Source: Parageobacillus thermantarcticus
Lineage (GTDB): Bacteria > Bacillota > Bacilli > Bacillales > Anoxybacillaceae
Assembly (NCBI RefSeq): GCF_900111865.1
Contig: NZ_FOJS01000030.1
Span: 1-34,425, forward strand
Direction of reading: 5' to 3'
Length of the DNA: 34,425 nt
Shown here piece after piece: positions 27,048-34,425 of the stretch. A program made the translations under genes and the position numbers. The first letter of the stretch is position 1. Each line of letters begins with the position of its first letter. Under the pieces are notes generated by a model, which was not told where the DNA came from, searched no databases, and worked only from the letters and a program-made list of their open reading frames with translations.

Positions 27048-28047
27048 ACCGATTATCGCAATCCCAATGGGAGATCCGGCAGGAATCGGACCAGAGATCA
27101 CAGTTAAAGCCTTGAATAACCCGAAAATATATGAAGTTTGCTCACCCCTTGTTATTGGTCATAGTGAAGTATTGAAAATGGCTATGAATTTTACAAGTAT
27201 CTCGCTGAACATCCGTGAAATTAAAGATCCTTCAGATGGAAAATACGAACATGGAACAATAGATGTTATCTCATTAAACAACGTAAACGTAGACACCCTT
27301 GAAATGGGGAAAGTTCAGGCACAATGCGGGAAGGCAGCTTACGAATATATTGAAACAGCTGTCCATCTAGCCCTTAACGGAAAAGTGTCAGCTTTAGCCA
27401 CGACGCCGATCAATAAAGAATCGTTGAAAGCGGCAAACGTTCCTTTTATCGGACATACAGAAATATTAGCCGCATTGACCAACACCCATGATCCACTGAC
27501 GATGTTTGAAGTAAGAAACATGAGAATTTTCTTTTTAACGAGACACCTGTCCCTAAAAGACGCCATCGCCGCAATGACAAAAGAGAGAGTTTGTGACTAT
27601 TTAATTCGTTGTGATCAAGCATTGCAACGCCTAGGAGTGGAAAATCGCAAAATCGCCGTAGCAGCATTAAACCCACACGGCGGAGAAAACGGGCTGTTTG
27701 GAAGGGAAGAAATCGATGAGATTCTCCCAGGCATTCAAATGGCTCAAGAAAAAGGGATTAACGCCGTTGGGCCAATCCCTGCTGACTCTGTTTTTCATCA
27801 CGCACTAAATGGGCGTTATGATGCTGTACTATCCCTTTACCATGATCAAGGTCATATTGCCGCGAAGATGGCGGATTTTGAAAGAACGATTTCGATTACA
27901 AACGGTCTTCCATTTTTGCGCACATCTGTCGACCACGGAACAGCCTTCGATATTGCCGGAAAGGGAATTGCAAGCAGCGTAAGTATGGAAGAAGCCATTA
28001 CACTTGCAGCAAAATATGCGCCAAAATTTCAGCCTTCATGGGCATAA
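27031..28047 (+). CDS. pdxA2: PdxA2-type 4-phospho-D-threonate/erythronate dehydrogenase
   Basis: This 338-residue member of the PdxA family is an NAD-dependent, metal-using dehydrogenase. Visible landmarks are [18 protein letters not shown] at the N-terminus, [21 protein letters not shown], and [12 protein letters not shown] with [20 protein letters not shown] near the end. In DUF1537 operons it oxidises the kinase product, which then loses CO2 to give dihydroxyacetone phosphate; the biosynthetic PdxA role in vitamin B6 is less likely here. The start at 27031 is set by AAAGGAG 8 bases upstream, within the end of the kinase gene. Confidence 0.9.
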   Translation: MSAQTKPIIAIPMGDPAGIGPEITVKALNNPKIYEVCSPLVIGHSEVLKMAMNFTSISLNIREIKDPSDGKYEHGTIDVISLNNVNVDTLEMGKVQAQCGKAAYEYIETAVHLALNGKVSALATTPINKESLKAANVPFIGHTEILAALTNTHDPLTMFEVRNMRIFFLTRHLSLKDAIAAMTKERVCDYLIRCDQALQRLGVENRKIAVAALNPHGGENGLFGREEIDEILPGIQMAQEKGINAVGPIPADSVFHHALNGRYDAVLSLYHDQGHIAAKMADFERTISITNGLPFLRTSVDHGTAFDIAGKGIASSVSMEEAITLAAKYAPKFQPSWA

Positions 28048-28097
28048 CTCTTCTATGGTCTAGGCAACAAAAGGGGAATGAAAAGGGGGTATAAGCG

Positions 28098-29468
28098 TTG
28101 GAAGCATCGGGCGCCCAAATGATATTCGGGCTTGTATTAGGGGTAGCGATCCTCATTTTCCTAGTACTTAAGACGAAAATTCACGCATTTTTGGCTCTGA
28201 TCATAGCGGCTTCCATTACTGGACTGATCGGTGGCATGTCTGCTCCCGACGTCGTTAACGCGATCACCGCAGGATTCGGATCCACTTTAGGATCTATAGG
28301 AATCGTGATTGGATTCGGAGTGATGATGGGACGCATTTTAGAAGTATCCGGTGCGGCTGAAAAAATGGCATATACTCTTGTAAAATGGGTCGGAAAACGA
28401 AAAGAAGAATGGGCAATGGCGATCACAGGGTATATCGTTTCCATCCCTATCTTTGTGGACTCAGCCTTTGTGATTTTAACGCCGCTTGTGAAAGCCCTTT
28501 CTAAAAAAACCGGGAAATCCGTTCTCACCATTGGCGTGGCACTCGGAGCCGGGCTCGTCGCCACCCACCATGCGGTGCCACCAACACCCGGTCCATTGGG
28601 TGTTGCGGGAATTTTTGGAGTTGACGTCGGATTGATGATTGCGTGGGGATTAGTTTTTGCCATCCCCGTTACCGTTGTAGGCGTCCTATATGCCAAATGG
28701 CTTGGAAAGAAAATATATCAAATCCCTGATGAAACAGGCTTAGATTATGTACGACCGGTTAATCCGATCACGGTCCAGGAATTTCTTGAATCTAAGGAAA
28801 AGAAAGACTTACCTTCACTAACACGATCGGTGCTTCCTATTTTCGTTCCGATTATATTAATCTTTGCGAATACAACCGTCACCGCCCTCAAATTAAAGGG
28901 AGGAATTTACGACTACATCACATTTCTTGGCTCGCCCATTATTGCAGTTGGAATCGGATTGATCTTCTCCATATACGGATTATATCACCATGTGAAGCGC
29001 TCTGAAGCGCTTGACCAAATGGAGGAAGGAATCAAAACGTCCGGAATCATCCTCCTCGTCACCGGTGCCGGTGGGGCGCTCGGGAACGTCCTAAGGGAGA
29101 GTGGAAGCGGGGATTATATTGCCCAACAAGTTGCGCAATTACATCTCCCAGCCATCTTAATCCCTTTCATCATCGCAACGATTGTGAGACTGATTCAAGG
29201 CAGCGGAACCGTGGCCATGATTACCGCCGCCTCCATCTCAGCACCTATTTTGCAACAATTGAATGTCAATATGGCATTGGCTGCACAGGCAGCCGCCTTA
29301 GGGGCAATGATCTTCTCGTATTTTAACGATAGCTTGTTCTGGGTCATTAACCGCATGTTAGGAATTAAAGAAGTGAAAGAACAAATTTTGACATGGTCTA
29401 TTCCAACCACACTGGCATGGGCAGCGTCTTTGGTTACGTTACTCATCGTCAATGCATTTTTCGGATAA
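28098..29468 (+). CDS. GntP-family sugar-acid permease
   Basis: This 456-residue integral membrane transporter has about 12 to 14 hydrophobic segments. Family motifs include the segment around GFGVMMGRILEVSGAAEKMA, SIPIFVDSAFVIL, ALGAGLVATHHAVPPTPGPL, and the late VRLIQGSGTVAMITAASI. The GntP group imports gluconate and related acids by proton symport; here a tetronate is the likely substrate, since it completes the catabolic cluster. A TTG start at 28098 is supported by AAAAGGGGG 8 bases upstream; the next ATG (28119) has no ribosome site. Confidence 0.92.
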   Translation: MEASGAQMIFGLVLGVAILIFLVLKTKIHAFLALIIAASITGLIGGMSAPDVVNAITAGFGSTLGSIGIVIGFGVMMGRILEVSGAAEKMAYTLVKWVGKRKEEWAMAITGYIVSIPIFVDSAFVILTPLVKALSKKTGKSVLTIGVALGAGLVATHHAVPPTPGPLGVAGIFGVDVGLMIAWGLVFAIPVTVVGVLYAKWLGKKIYQIPDETGLDYVRPVNPITVQEFLESKEKKDLPSLTRSVLPIFVPIILIFANTTVTALKLKGGIYDYITFLGSPIIAVGIGLIFSIYGLYHHVKRSEALDQMEEGIKTSGIILLVTGAGGALGNVLRESGSGDYIAQQVAQLHLPAILIPFIIATIVRLIQGSGTVAMITAASISAPILQQLNVNMALAAQAAALGAMIFSYFNDSLFWVINRMLGIKEVKEQILTWSIPTTLAWAASLVTLLIVNAFFG

Positions 29469-29488
29469 ATCAACAAAAATGAAACTTA

Positions 29489-29515
29489 CAAGCCGCCCTT
29501 GTTACGGGGTGGCTT
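29489..29515. terminator. REP-like hairpin after the permease gene
   Basis: ACAAGCC-GCCC pairs with GGGG-T-GGCTTGT about 20 bases after the permease stop. It resembles the hairpin beside the RAYT gene (23315-23333) and probably also terminates the catabolic operon. Confidence 0.55.
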
Positions 29516-29570
29516 GTCCTCCTTACCTTTTCCGCTGACGCCATCCCCACACACTTCCGCTGATTGGTTC
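29515..29570 (-). pseudogene. Remnant of the 3' end of a RAYT gene
   Basis: The minus strand encodes CGDGVSGKGKED next to the hairpin, matching the ending RGNGISGKDDD of the RAYT at 23335. The nucleotide match includes GATGGCGTCAGCGGAAA against AATGGCATCAGCGGAAA. The rest of the gene is absent. Confidence 0.5.
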
Positions 29571-29909
29571 CAACGAATATTCCGCTTTCCATCCCAACTC
29601 TTCATCAATTTTTTACGTGGATGCAACAAGACGCGCCGGGGCGCCCGGCGGCGGTCGGTGGATTCAATGACCATCACTGTTTCTTCGCTAAAATAATATA
29701 TGTCTACACTGCATGGTATTTTGATTGGGAGTTTTTCGCTCATGAGTATCAACTTTCAGAAACAGAAATAAAGTCCGCCTCATTCAACAAGGTGGGGAAT
29801 CTGTTTTACGTATGGCAGACACAAGAACAAGTTAAGTTTACGACAATCATTCTACTAATCCTCGCCAAGCTTCCGGATTTGACAGTGTTTGACTACAGGC
29901 ATTGTATTA

Positions 29910-31949
29910 TTAGACATCGTTTCTAAATCGATCCTGAGCCCGTTTGTTACAAACTGGACAAAACACATCCCATTCGTCTGGTGTTTCCTTATGATAATTC
30001 ATTTCTGAATGTTTAGTATATTTAAACAAAGTGGCAGTTGATGGTTCATGAGCATCTTTTTTCGCATAATTTCCTCCTTTTCTGTTGAAACAAAAAGACT
30101 CTACCCAAAAGGCTTCGCATTCCGGATTGCTGCATGTAAAATACTTTTTCTTTTTCTGTTTAACATCGTACTCACACTTAGCAGGAAAGTGTGCACCGCA
30201 ATGCATGCACACCCCGTTATACCCTAAATGATAATGCAGCAGCATATTCATCCATTTTACAAACCCTTTTTTATTGCTAGGCTTATAATCAAAGCTGCCT
30301 AAACGGTGCCTAAGTTCTTCTTGTTTCCTATGATTTATTGCCGCATTCCATGTATGAATAGAAACATCCTTTAATTTATTTGGATGCATTAAAAAGGATG
30401 CTATAGGCTTCTTCGGCAAAGGTTTATAATATTTTTCAAATGATACATCACGAACGATTTCAGCCCAATACTCCCGATTAGGCAATGGCTTATACTTTGC
30501 ATCCAAAAAAGCCGTCTCCGTTCGAAACGAATCCCGGAAAATAAAAGTAAAATCAGGTCTATAAGATTTTTCCGTATCTAAAAAAGGACGTTCATAATAA
30601 ACTTCAAGTGTTAAATCCATTTCTTGCAGCTCATAACTATTTTCATAACGATAAACAGGGCGGTGAAAGGTAAAAGATATTCCTTCTAACCCCCTTTTTC
30701 TTTGAAGACGTCGTTGAATTTGGGTATACGGATTTTGAACCGGGATAAAACCGCATTCGTAAATTAATGAATGAATAATCGAAAGCAAACACCATACCTC
30801 ATATAATTTTGGTGACTTTTGCAAAGGAGCATATGTATTTGACAATTGTTTCAACGGCTTTAAGTTCAACAAATCGTCTAAATATTGATACGCTTCACTG
30901 TAAAGAGGCGAAAATGTAAACAAGTGCGTTTGCGCCAGTTCCTCTTCGCCTACATTCAAGTAATGCAAATTTAAACATTTCTTTGCCATATCAACGATCT
31001 CTTCCCAATAACGCTCACTCTCGCAAACTAACCGAAGGAATTCGGAAACATGAACCAAATCTTTCTTTATAGAATTCTTGATTCTTTTCTGCTCCCAAAC
31101 TTCTAGACGCTGATCTTTCTCACTAGATAATGCATAAATTAAAAAATCCCTTCTTTGACATAAATCTCTTTTTCTGTTCCGCGCCTGTCTTAAATAACGA
31201 TCCGCATAATCTATTAACCTCTCCAGTCCCCAGCGTATCATTCTATGTTCCGGAATATCTATGGAACGCACGTTTACAGGAATCGAAAACTTATCCTTAA
31301 ACGGAAAAAGCTTGCGGTTGATCAAAAATTCTGCATCAAACCGTTTTATTTTGGAAGAAGGGACCAATTGTTGCTCACGTATTAATTGCTCATGGGGCGC
31401 ATCTTCCAATTCCAATAACACTTCATGAAGTTTTTTCGTCTGTTCCAATGCATATTGAGCCGCCTCAACATTTTCTCTCCACAATCTCATTGGCGTCGCA
31501 GGCCCCTCGTTAGCCGTCAATAAATCTTCAAGCATATTGACGATTTCGTCTTTCATCTGCTGAAATTCTTCCTCTGTCAATAAACTGCTTGTGATATAAA
31601 CGTCGCTAGACCTGTCTATTATATACCCGTCTCCATCTTCCGCCTCAAAGAAAAAAGTGCCGCATTGATTAATACCGATTGGACTTCGCTCCTCAAGTTC
31701 ATCACCTTTATCATACCAAACATCCCATTGTTCATCATAAATTAAAGGAATTCGCTGCTCACTCGACGTTATACCGTAATGGGACAAGAATACTTTTTGG
31801 ACTTTATTATTCGATGTTTTTACAACAATCGTCCCTTCATATTCAGAAGCAATATAACAGTTGCTTTCTTCATTAAAAATCAGCGGACTGATTAATTTTT
31901 GTATAGGGCGTTCGCTTGTAGACTTGATCTTAGCGATCCATAATTCCAC
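29910..31949 (-). CDS. McrC-like nuclease subunit (DUF2357, PD-(D/E)XK) with zinc ribbons
   Basis: This 679-residue protein has an N-terminal beta-rich DUF2357-type region (1-150), a long helical part, and a PD-(D/E)XK nuclease core near 460-485: YRPDFTFIFRD supplies the Asp, AFLDAKYKP the D-x-K. The C-terminus has Cys clusters CMHCGAHF, CSNPEC (about 580-610) and CPVCNKR (near the end), probably zinc ribbons. It begins 6 bases after the McrB-like stop, with GCGGAGTGG upstream. It would be the cleaving partner of the McrB-like motor in a type IV, modification-dependent restriction system. It is much longer than classical McrC (~350). Confidence 0.82.
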   Translation of the reverse strand: MELWIAKIKSTSERPIQKLISPLIFNEESNCYIASEYEGTIVVKTSNNKVQKVFLSHYGITSSEQRIPLIYDEQWDVWYDKGDELEERSPIGINQCGTFFFEAEDGDGYIIDRSSDVYITSSLLTEEEFQQMKDEIVNMLEDLLTANEGPATPMRLWRENVEAAQYALEQTKKLHEVLLELEDAPHEQLIREQQLVPSSKIKRFDAEFLINRKLFPFKDKFSIPVNVRSIDIPEHRMIRWGLERLIDYADRYLRQARNRKRDLCQRRDFLIYALSSEKDQRLEVWEQKRIKNSIKKDLVHVSEFLRLVCESERYWEEIVDMAKKCLNLHYLNVGEEELAQTHLFTFSPLYSEAYQYLDDLLNLKPLKQLSNTYAPLQKSPKLYEVWCLLSIIHSLIYECGFIPVQNPYTQIQRRLQRKRGLEGISFTFHRPVYRYENSYELQEMDLTLEVYYERPFLDTEKSYRPDFTFIFRDSFRTETAFLDAKYKPLPNREYWAEIVRDVSFEKYYKPLPKKPIASFLMHPNKLKDVSIHTWNAAINHRKQEELRHRLGSFDYKPSNKKGFVKWMNMLLHYHLGYNGVCMHCGAHFPAKCEYDVKQKKKKYFTCSNPECEAFWVESFCFNRKGGNYAKKDAHEPSTATLFKYTKHSEMNYHKETPDEWDVFCPVCNKRAQDRFRNDV

Positions 31950-31955
31950 TCCGCA

Positions 31956-33998
31956 TCATCTCCAATATGTAATGGTCCGCCCTTGACTTAACATTTCTTC
32001 TATTTTCATTTGAGTTAATAATGAAATATCCGATTGATGCTTGAGCTTTTGTAATAGCTGCTCCAATGCTTGAACCGTTTCTTCGCTTCGTGAAACTTGG
32101 ATTCTCGGCAATATTTTTCCGCGAATGATTTGATCAAATTTCAAATGAGAGTTTACCGCACTTCCGTAATAACCAATTTGGTCTAAAGCTCTGCGGTTCA
32201 ATCTAGCTCCTAATTGATCCAGCAGCGGATTGAGTTCTTTGGCCTTTTGCCTGCAATCCTCATCCATTACAGTCACCGTTAAATCTTTCTCCAAATCAAC
32301 GGAAATCAACTTAGATACTTTTATCTTTTCCAGTTCTTCTATTAAACCTTCCTCATCCTCTGGATAACGCAGTTCAATTACAAAGCTACGATCAATAATT
32401 TTGGGACTTAGTCCCTTTACGGTATGATCCATATTCATCGTGCCAATAAATCTTACATTACGTGGAATTTCAAATTCTGCAGGATACCGGTAGCGCAAAT
32501 CAAAACAATTTTGCACTTTCCATCTTTCAGAATCGCTCTGTATTTGTTTACATTTCTCTTCATCAAGCAACTCAAGTCCGTTTTCATCCACAGTGATGTA
32601 AGGTTTAATCATTTCATCAGCTAACTTTTGAAAATGTTTAGAGTAAAGGGTAATCTTAGGATTTTCTTCTTCCATGGCGCTCAAAAATTCCGCAAAATAA
32701 TACTCTACATGGGACAGGTTCATCTCGTCTAAACAAATCAAATACAAAGATTTCGGATTTTTCTTTGCTTCTACTAACGCATCCAAAAATTCAGTGGAGA
32801 CATATTGATAATCAATTGGATTAAAGAACCCGAGTATATCTTGCTTATCCGTCCAGCTAGACTGAACCCTTATCGTGTATGTCTTTGCCCCCTTAATGAT
32901 TTTAGAAAAATTTCTTGCCAGGCTGGATTTGCCTGTTCCGCTCGGACCATGCAGAATAATAAGCTGATTCGTCTTTAAAGCGCCTACAAAACATTCAATA
33001 ACATCACGTTCATACTGAAGATCGCATCGTTCGTGCAAAGCACCTTGAATAGTCGCTATAATATCTTCCTGATCGCTCCAATGAATGGTTTGGTCATTTG
33101 AAATAGCATTATCTTCATCATCTTCATTCTCTAACAGTGGATGTACAAGACGGAACCGTTCAAATTGAGATTTTAGGCTTTTTTTATATCCTTCTAACTT
33201 TTGGGCTTCTTTGTTCAAAGCTTCTTTTTGTTCTTCTAGTTCCCTCTTTCTCTTATCTAACAAAGACTCTTCATCGCTGATTAATTTTTTCTGTCCTTCG
33301 AGCTTTTTTAATTGCCGATCGATTTTACTTTTTTCTTTATTGAACATCTCTTCCTTCTGACGATATTCTTCTTGCAGTTTTATCTCCTGCTCCCGAAAGT
33401 TGGCTCGCAACTCATTTTCTTGTTTATTCAATTTCGCTTCTAACCTTAGGATATCGTTCTCTATTTGTGATTCAATCTGCGACACAATGAGCGGCGCAAT
33501 TTTTTCCAAAGGTCCAAGCTGCTCCGCAAGCTTTTGCACAATTCTCTCACCGAAGCATGCTAGCAAACTTGTTTGAAAAGAAGCACGCCGGATAGAATTT
33601 GCGTTAATAAATACCATTCCTAATTTTCTATTTTCCTTCTCATCCGAAAGTTTATTGAATTTTAGTTCTTCGGCAACAGCAGTTAAGATATCCCCTTTCT
33701 TATACTTGGCTCCATTATTTGGAACGGTCAAGGCTACCGTCCATTTATCCCCATTAAAAGGAAGAACAAACGGCGTAAACGTATCAGGATTCAGCACTTC
33801 TGCTATTAATAACACGTTGTCATTCTGCAACTCCTTCACATACCTTACTTCTAAAATTAAACGACTGCCAAGAAGCTGCGGATCACAAAACCTCACATAA
33901 AATTGATGTGCATCTTCCTGCGTCCAGTTGATCGGCGCCCCTAACTCATTTAAGAGAGAATTTAAATAGTCTTGCAATTTTCCTGCGTTGCTTTCCAT
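31956..33998 (-). CDS. McrB-like AAA+ NTPase with coiled coil
   Basis: This is a 680-residue protein. The N-terminal ~165 residues form an unrecognised domain that in this family senses DNA or another target. A long Glu/Lys/Gln coiled coil follows (about 170-290, e.g. LDKRKRELEEQKEALNKEAQ). The motor has Walker A LHGPSGTGKS (about 350), Walker B LICLDEMNLSHVE (about 421) and the McrB signature GTMNMDHTV (about 517), then a sensor region SPKIIDRSFVIEL. It is probably GTP-dependent like McrB. The start is fixed by AAAAGGAG upstream. It is transcribed together with the nuclease below. Confidence 0.88.
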   Translation of the reverse strand: MESNAGKLQDYLNSLLNELGAPINWTQEDAHQFYVRFCDPQLLGSRLILEVRYVKELQNDNVLLIAEVLNPDTFTPFVLPFNGDKWTVALTVPNNGAKYKKGDILTAVAEELKFNKLSDEKENRKLGMVFINANSIRRASFQTSLLACFGERIVQKLAEQLGPLEKIAPLIVSQIESQIENDILRLEAKLNKQENELRANFREQEIKLQEEYRQKEEMFNKEKSKIDRQLKKLEGQKKLISDEESLLDKRKRELEEQKEALNKEAQKLEGYKKSLKSQFERFRLVHPLLENEDDEDNAISNDQTIHWSDQEDIIATIQGALHERCDLQYERDVIECFVGALKTNQLIILHGPSGTGKSSLARNFSKIIKGAKTYTIRVQSSWTDKQDILGFFNPIDYQYVSTEFLDALVEAKKNPKSLYLICLDEMNLSHVEYYFAEFLSAMEEENPKITLYSKHFQKLADEMIKPYITVDENGLELLDEEKCKQIQSDSERWKVQNCFDLRYRYPAEFEIPRNVRFIGTMNMDHTVKGLSPKIIDRSFVIELRYPEDEEGLIEELEKIKVSKLISVDLEKDLTVTVMDEDCRQKAKELNPLLDQLGARLNRRALDQIGYYGSAVNSHLKFDQIIRGKILPRIQVSRSEETVQALEQLLQKLKHQSDISLLTQMKIEEMLSQGRTITYWR

Positions 33999-33999
33999 A

Positions 34000-34176
34000 T
34001 CTGATGCAACTCCTTTTCCTGCTGCTCACCGACAGTGCAAAACATCCCTCTGTTCTAGCTTCAAGTTAAGTCCATATAATTGTGTAAAAAGGGAAATAGA
34101 AAAAGAGCCATGTTGCTTCCCCTTTGGTAGAATAAACAGTGGACCAAAAACACCAAACATAAGGAGGAATGCAACC
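34000..34176. other. Short region between the McrB-like gene and the IS256 transposase
   Basis: This carries the McrB-like gene's ribosome site, possibly its promoter, and the left end of the IS256-family element (about 34065 onwards). No clear minus-strand promoter with both elements was found, so expression may depend on sequence from the element. Confidence 0.35.
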
Positions 34177-34425
34177 ATGGCTCAATATCATATTACCCTA
34201 AATGATGAACTTTTGCACGGGTTATTCACCAGAGATGAAGGATTAGCGAAGCTACTGGAACAAGTCCTCAATCAAATCCTCGAGGCACAAGTAGAAGAAC
34301 AGCTGGGGGCTCGCCGTTATGAACGAACGGAAGAACGAAAAGGATATCGCAACGGTTCGTATCCACGCCAGCTGACAACCCGGGTGGGACGGTTGACCTT
34401 GCGCGTTCCACGCACAAGAGAGGGA
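34065..34425 (+). mobile_element. IS256-family element, left part
   Basis: The transposase reads into the right window edge. The left terminal repeat is probably within 34065-34100 (AAGTCCATATAATTGTGTAA region), judged only from position; the matching right end lies outside the window. Confidence 0.6.
34177..34425 (+). CDS. IS256-family (mutator-type) transposase, N-terminal part
   Basis: Eighty-three residues are visible. LAKLLEQVLNQILEAQVEEQ and LGARRYERTEERKGYRNGSY are the conserved N-terminal region of mutator-type transposases; the catalytic DDE residues lie beyond the window. The start at 34177 has AAGGAGG at 34161-34167. It is divergent from the McrB-like gene, whose start is less than 200 bp away. 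Confidence 0.93.
   Translation, partial: MAQYHITLNDELLHGLFTRDEGLAKLLEQVLNQILEAQVEEQLGARRYERTEERKGYRNGSYPRQLTTRVGRLTLRVPRTREG

Larger units (their letters stand above)
29469..29909. other. 441-bp gap with vestiges of RAYT and possibly IS4 sequence
   Basis: The hairpin and RAYT tail remnant (29489-29570) are listed separately. Near 29610-29690 the plus strand reads CNKTRRG..RRSVDSMTITV, close to the CNRQTRR..VVDSTTVTV region of the IS4 transposase at the left edge, so it may be an IS4 scrap. An open frame to 29926 (ending DYRHCIIRHRF) is unrecognised. No intact gene. Confidence 0.35.

Noticed and set aside
29564-29926. 120-codon plus-strand frame below the McrC-like gene
   Set aside because: Its first part overlaps transposon scraps and the rest matches nothing I recognise; there is no ribosome site.

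Overview
The window looks like chromosome from a thermophilic Bacillaceae, most likely Geobacillus or Parageobacillus. This is inferred from the strong AGGAGG-type ribosome binding sites, TTGACA/TATAAT-type promoters, the LysM-YkuD, GntP and YifB families, and the density of IS4, IS200/IS605 and IS256 elements. No rRNA, tRNA or CRISPR array was found. The first ~21 kb is visibly GC-rich. From about 22 kb onward, and most strongly in the McrB/McrC pair, the sequence is AT-richer, which suggests separately acquired segments.

Region 1 (1-12.4 kb): the 3' part of an IS4 transposase has cut off a SEC-C zinc-motif gene. Next come a pRiA4b ORF-3-like gene and three further SEC-C genes, which form a tandemly duplicated two-gene unit (short type B, then long type A) read on the minus strand. 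Divergently from them runs an operon of a SWIM zinc-finger protein (interrupted by one in-frame TAG), an SNF2-family helicase and a 38-residue basic microprotein.

Region 2 (12.4-19.5 kb) holds small, partly decayed genes. They are a Uma2-like tail, a DUF1861 propeller protein, and a macro-domain gene behind a frameshifted DUF488 gene and an IS605-truncated PD-(D/E)XK nuclease. There is also a membrane-anchored protein, a LysM/YkuD L,D-transpeptidase, an Rpn-like protein with 33-bp internal repeats, and several unknown small genes.

Region 3 (19.5-24.7 kb): a DUF262 (GmrSD-like) gene broken by a one-base deletion, a GNAT acetyltransferase behind a perfect palindromic operator, and a MITE-like inverted-repeat block. 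These are followed by a three-gene operon (DUF3467, an unknown toxin-like protein, DUF2283), a REP-associated tyrosine transposase with its hairpin, and a truncated comM/yifB.

Region 4 (24.7-29.5 kb) is a complete acid-sugar catabolic cluster: a DeoR repressor, a DUF1537 kinase, a PdxA2-type dehydrogenase and a GntP permease. Together these would import a tetronate such as D-threonate, phosphorylate it and convert it oxidatively to dihydroxyacetone phosphate. Two repeated operator-like boxes lie around the deoR promoter and a consensus cre site lies inside the kinase gene.

Region 5 (29.5-34.4 kb): transposon vestiges, then a two-gene McrBC-type (type IV restriction) system consisting of a coiled-coil McrB-like NTPase and a DUF2357/PD-(D/E)XK nuclease with zinc ribbons. 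Immediately upstream of it an IS256-family element runs off the window. Many defence- or DNA-metabolism-type genes here are broken, so the window reads as a decaying accessory island with a few intact modules.
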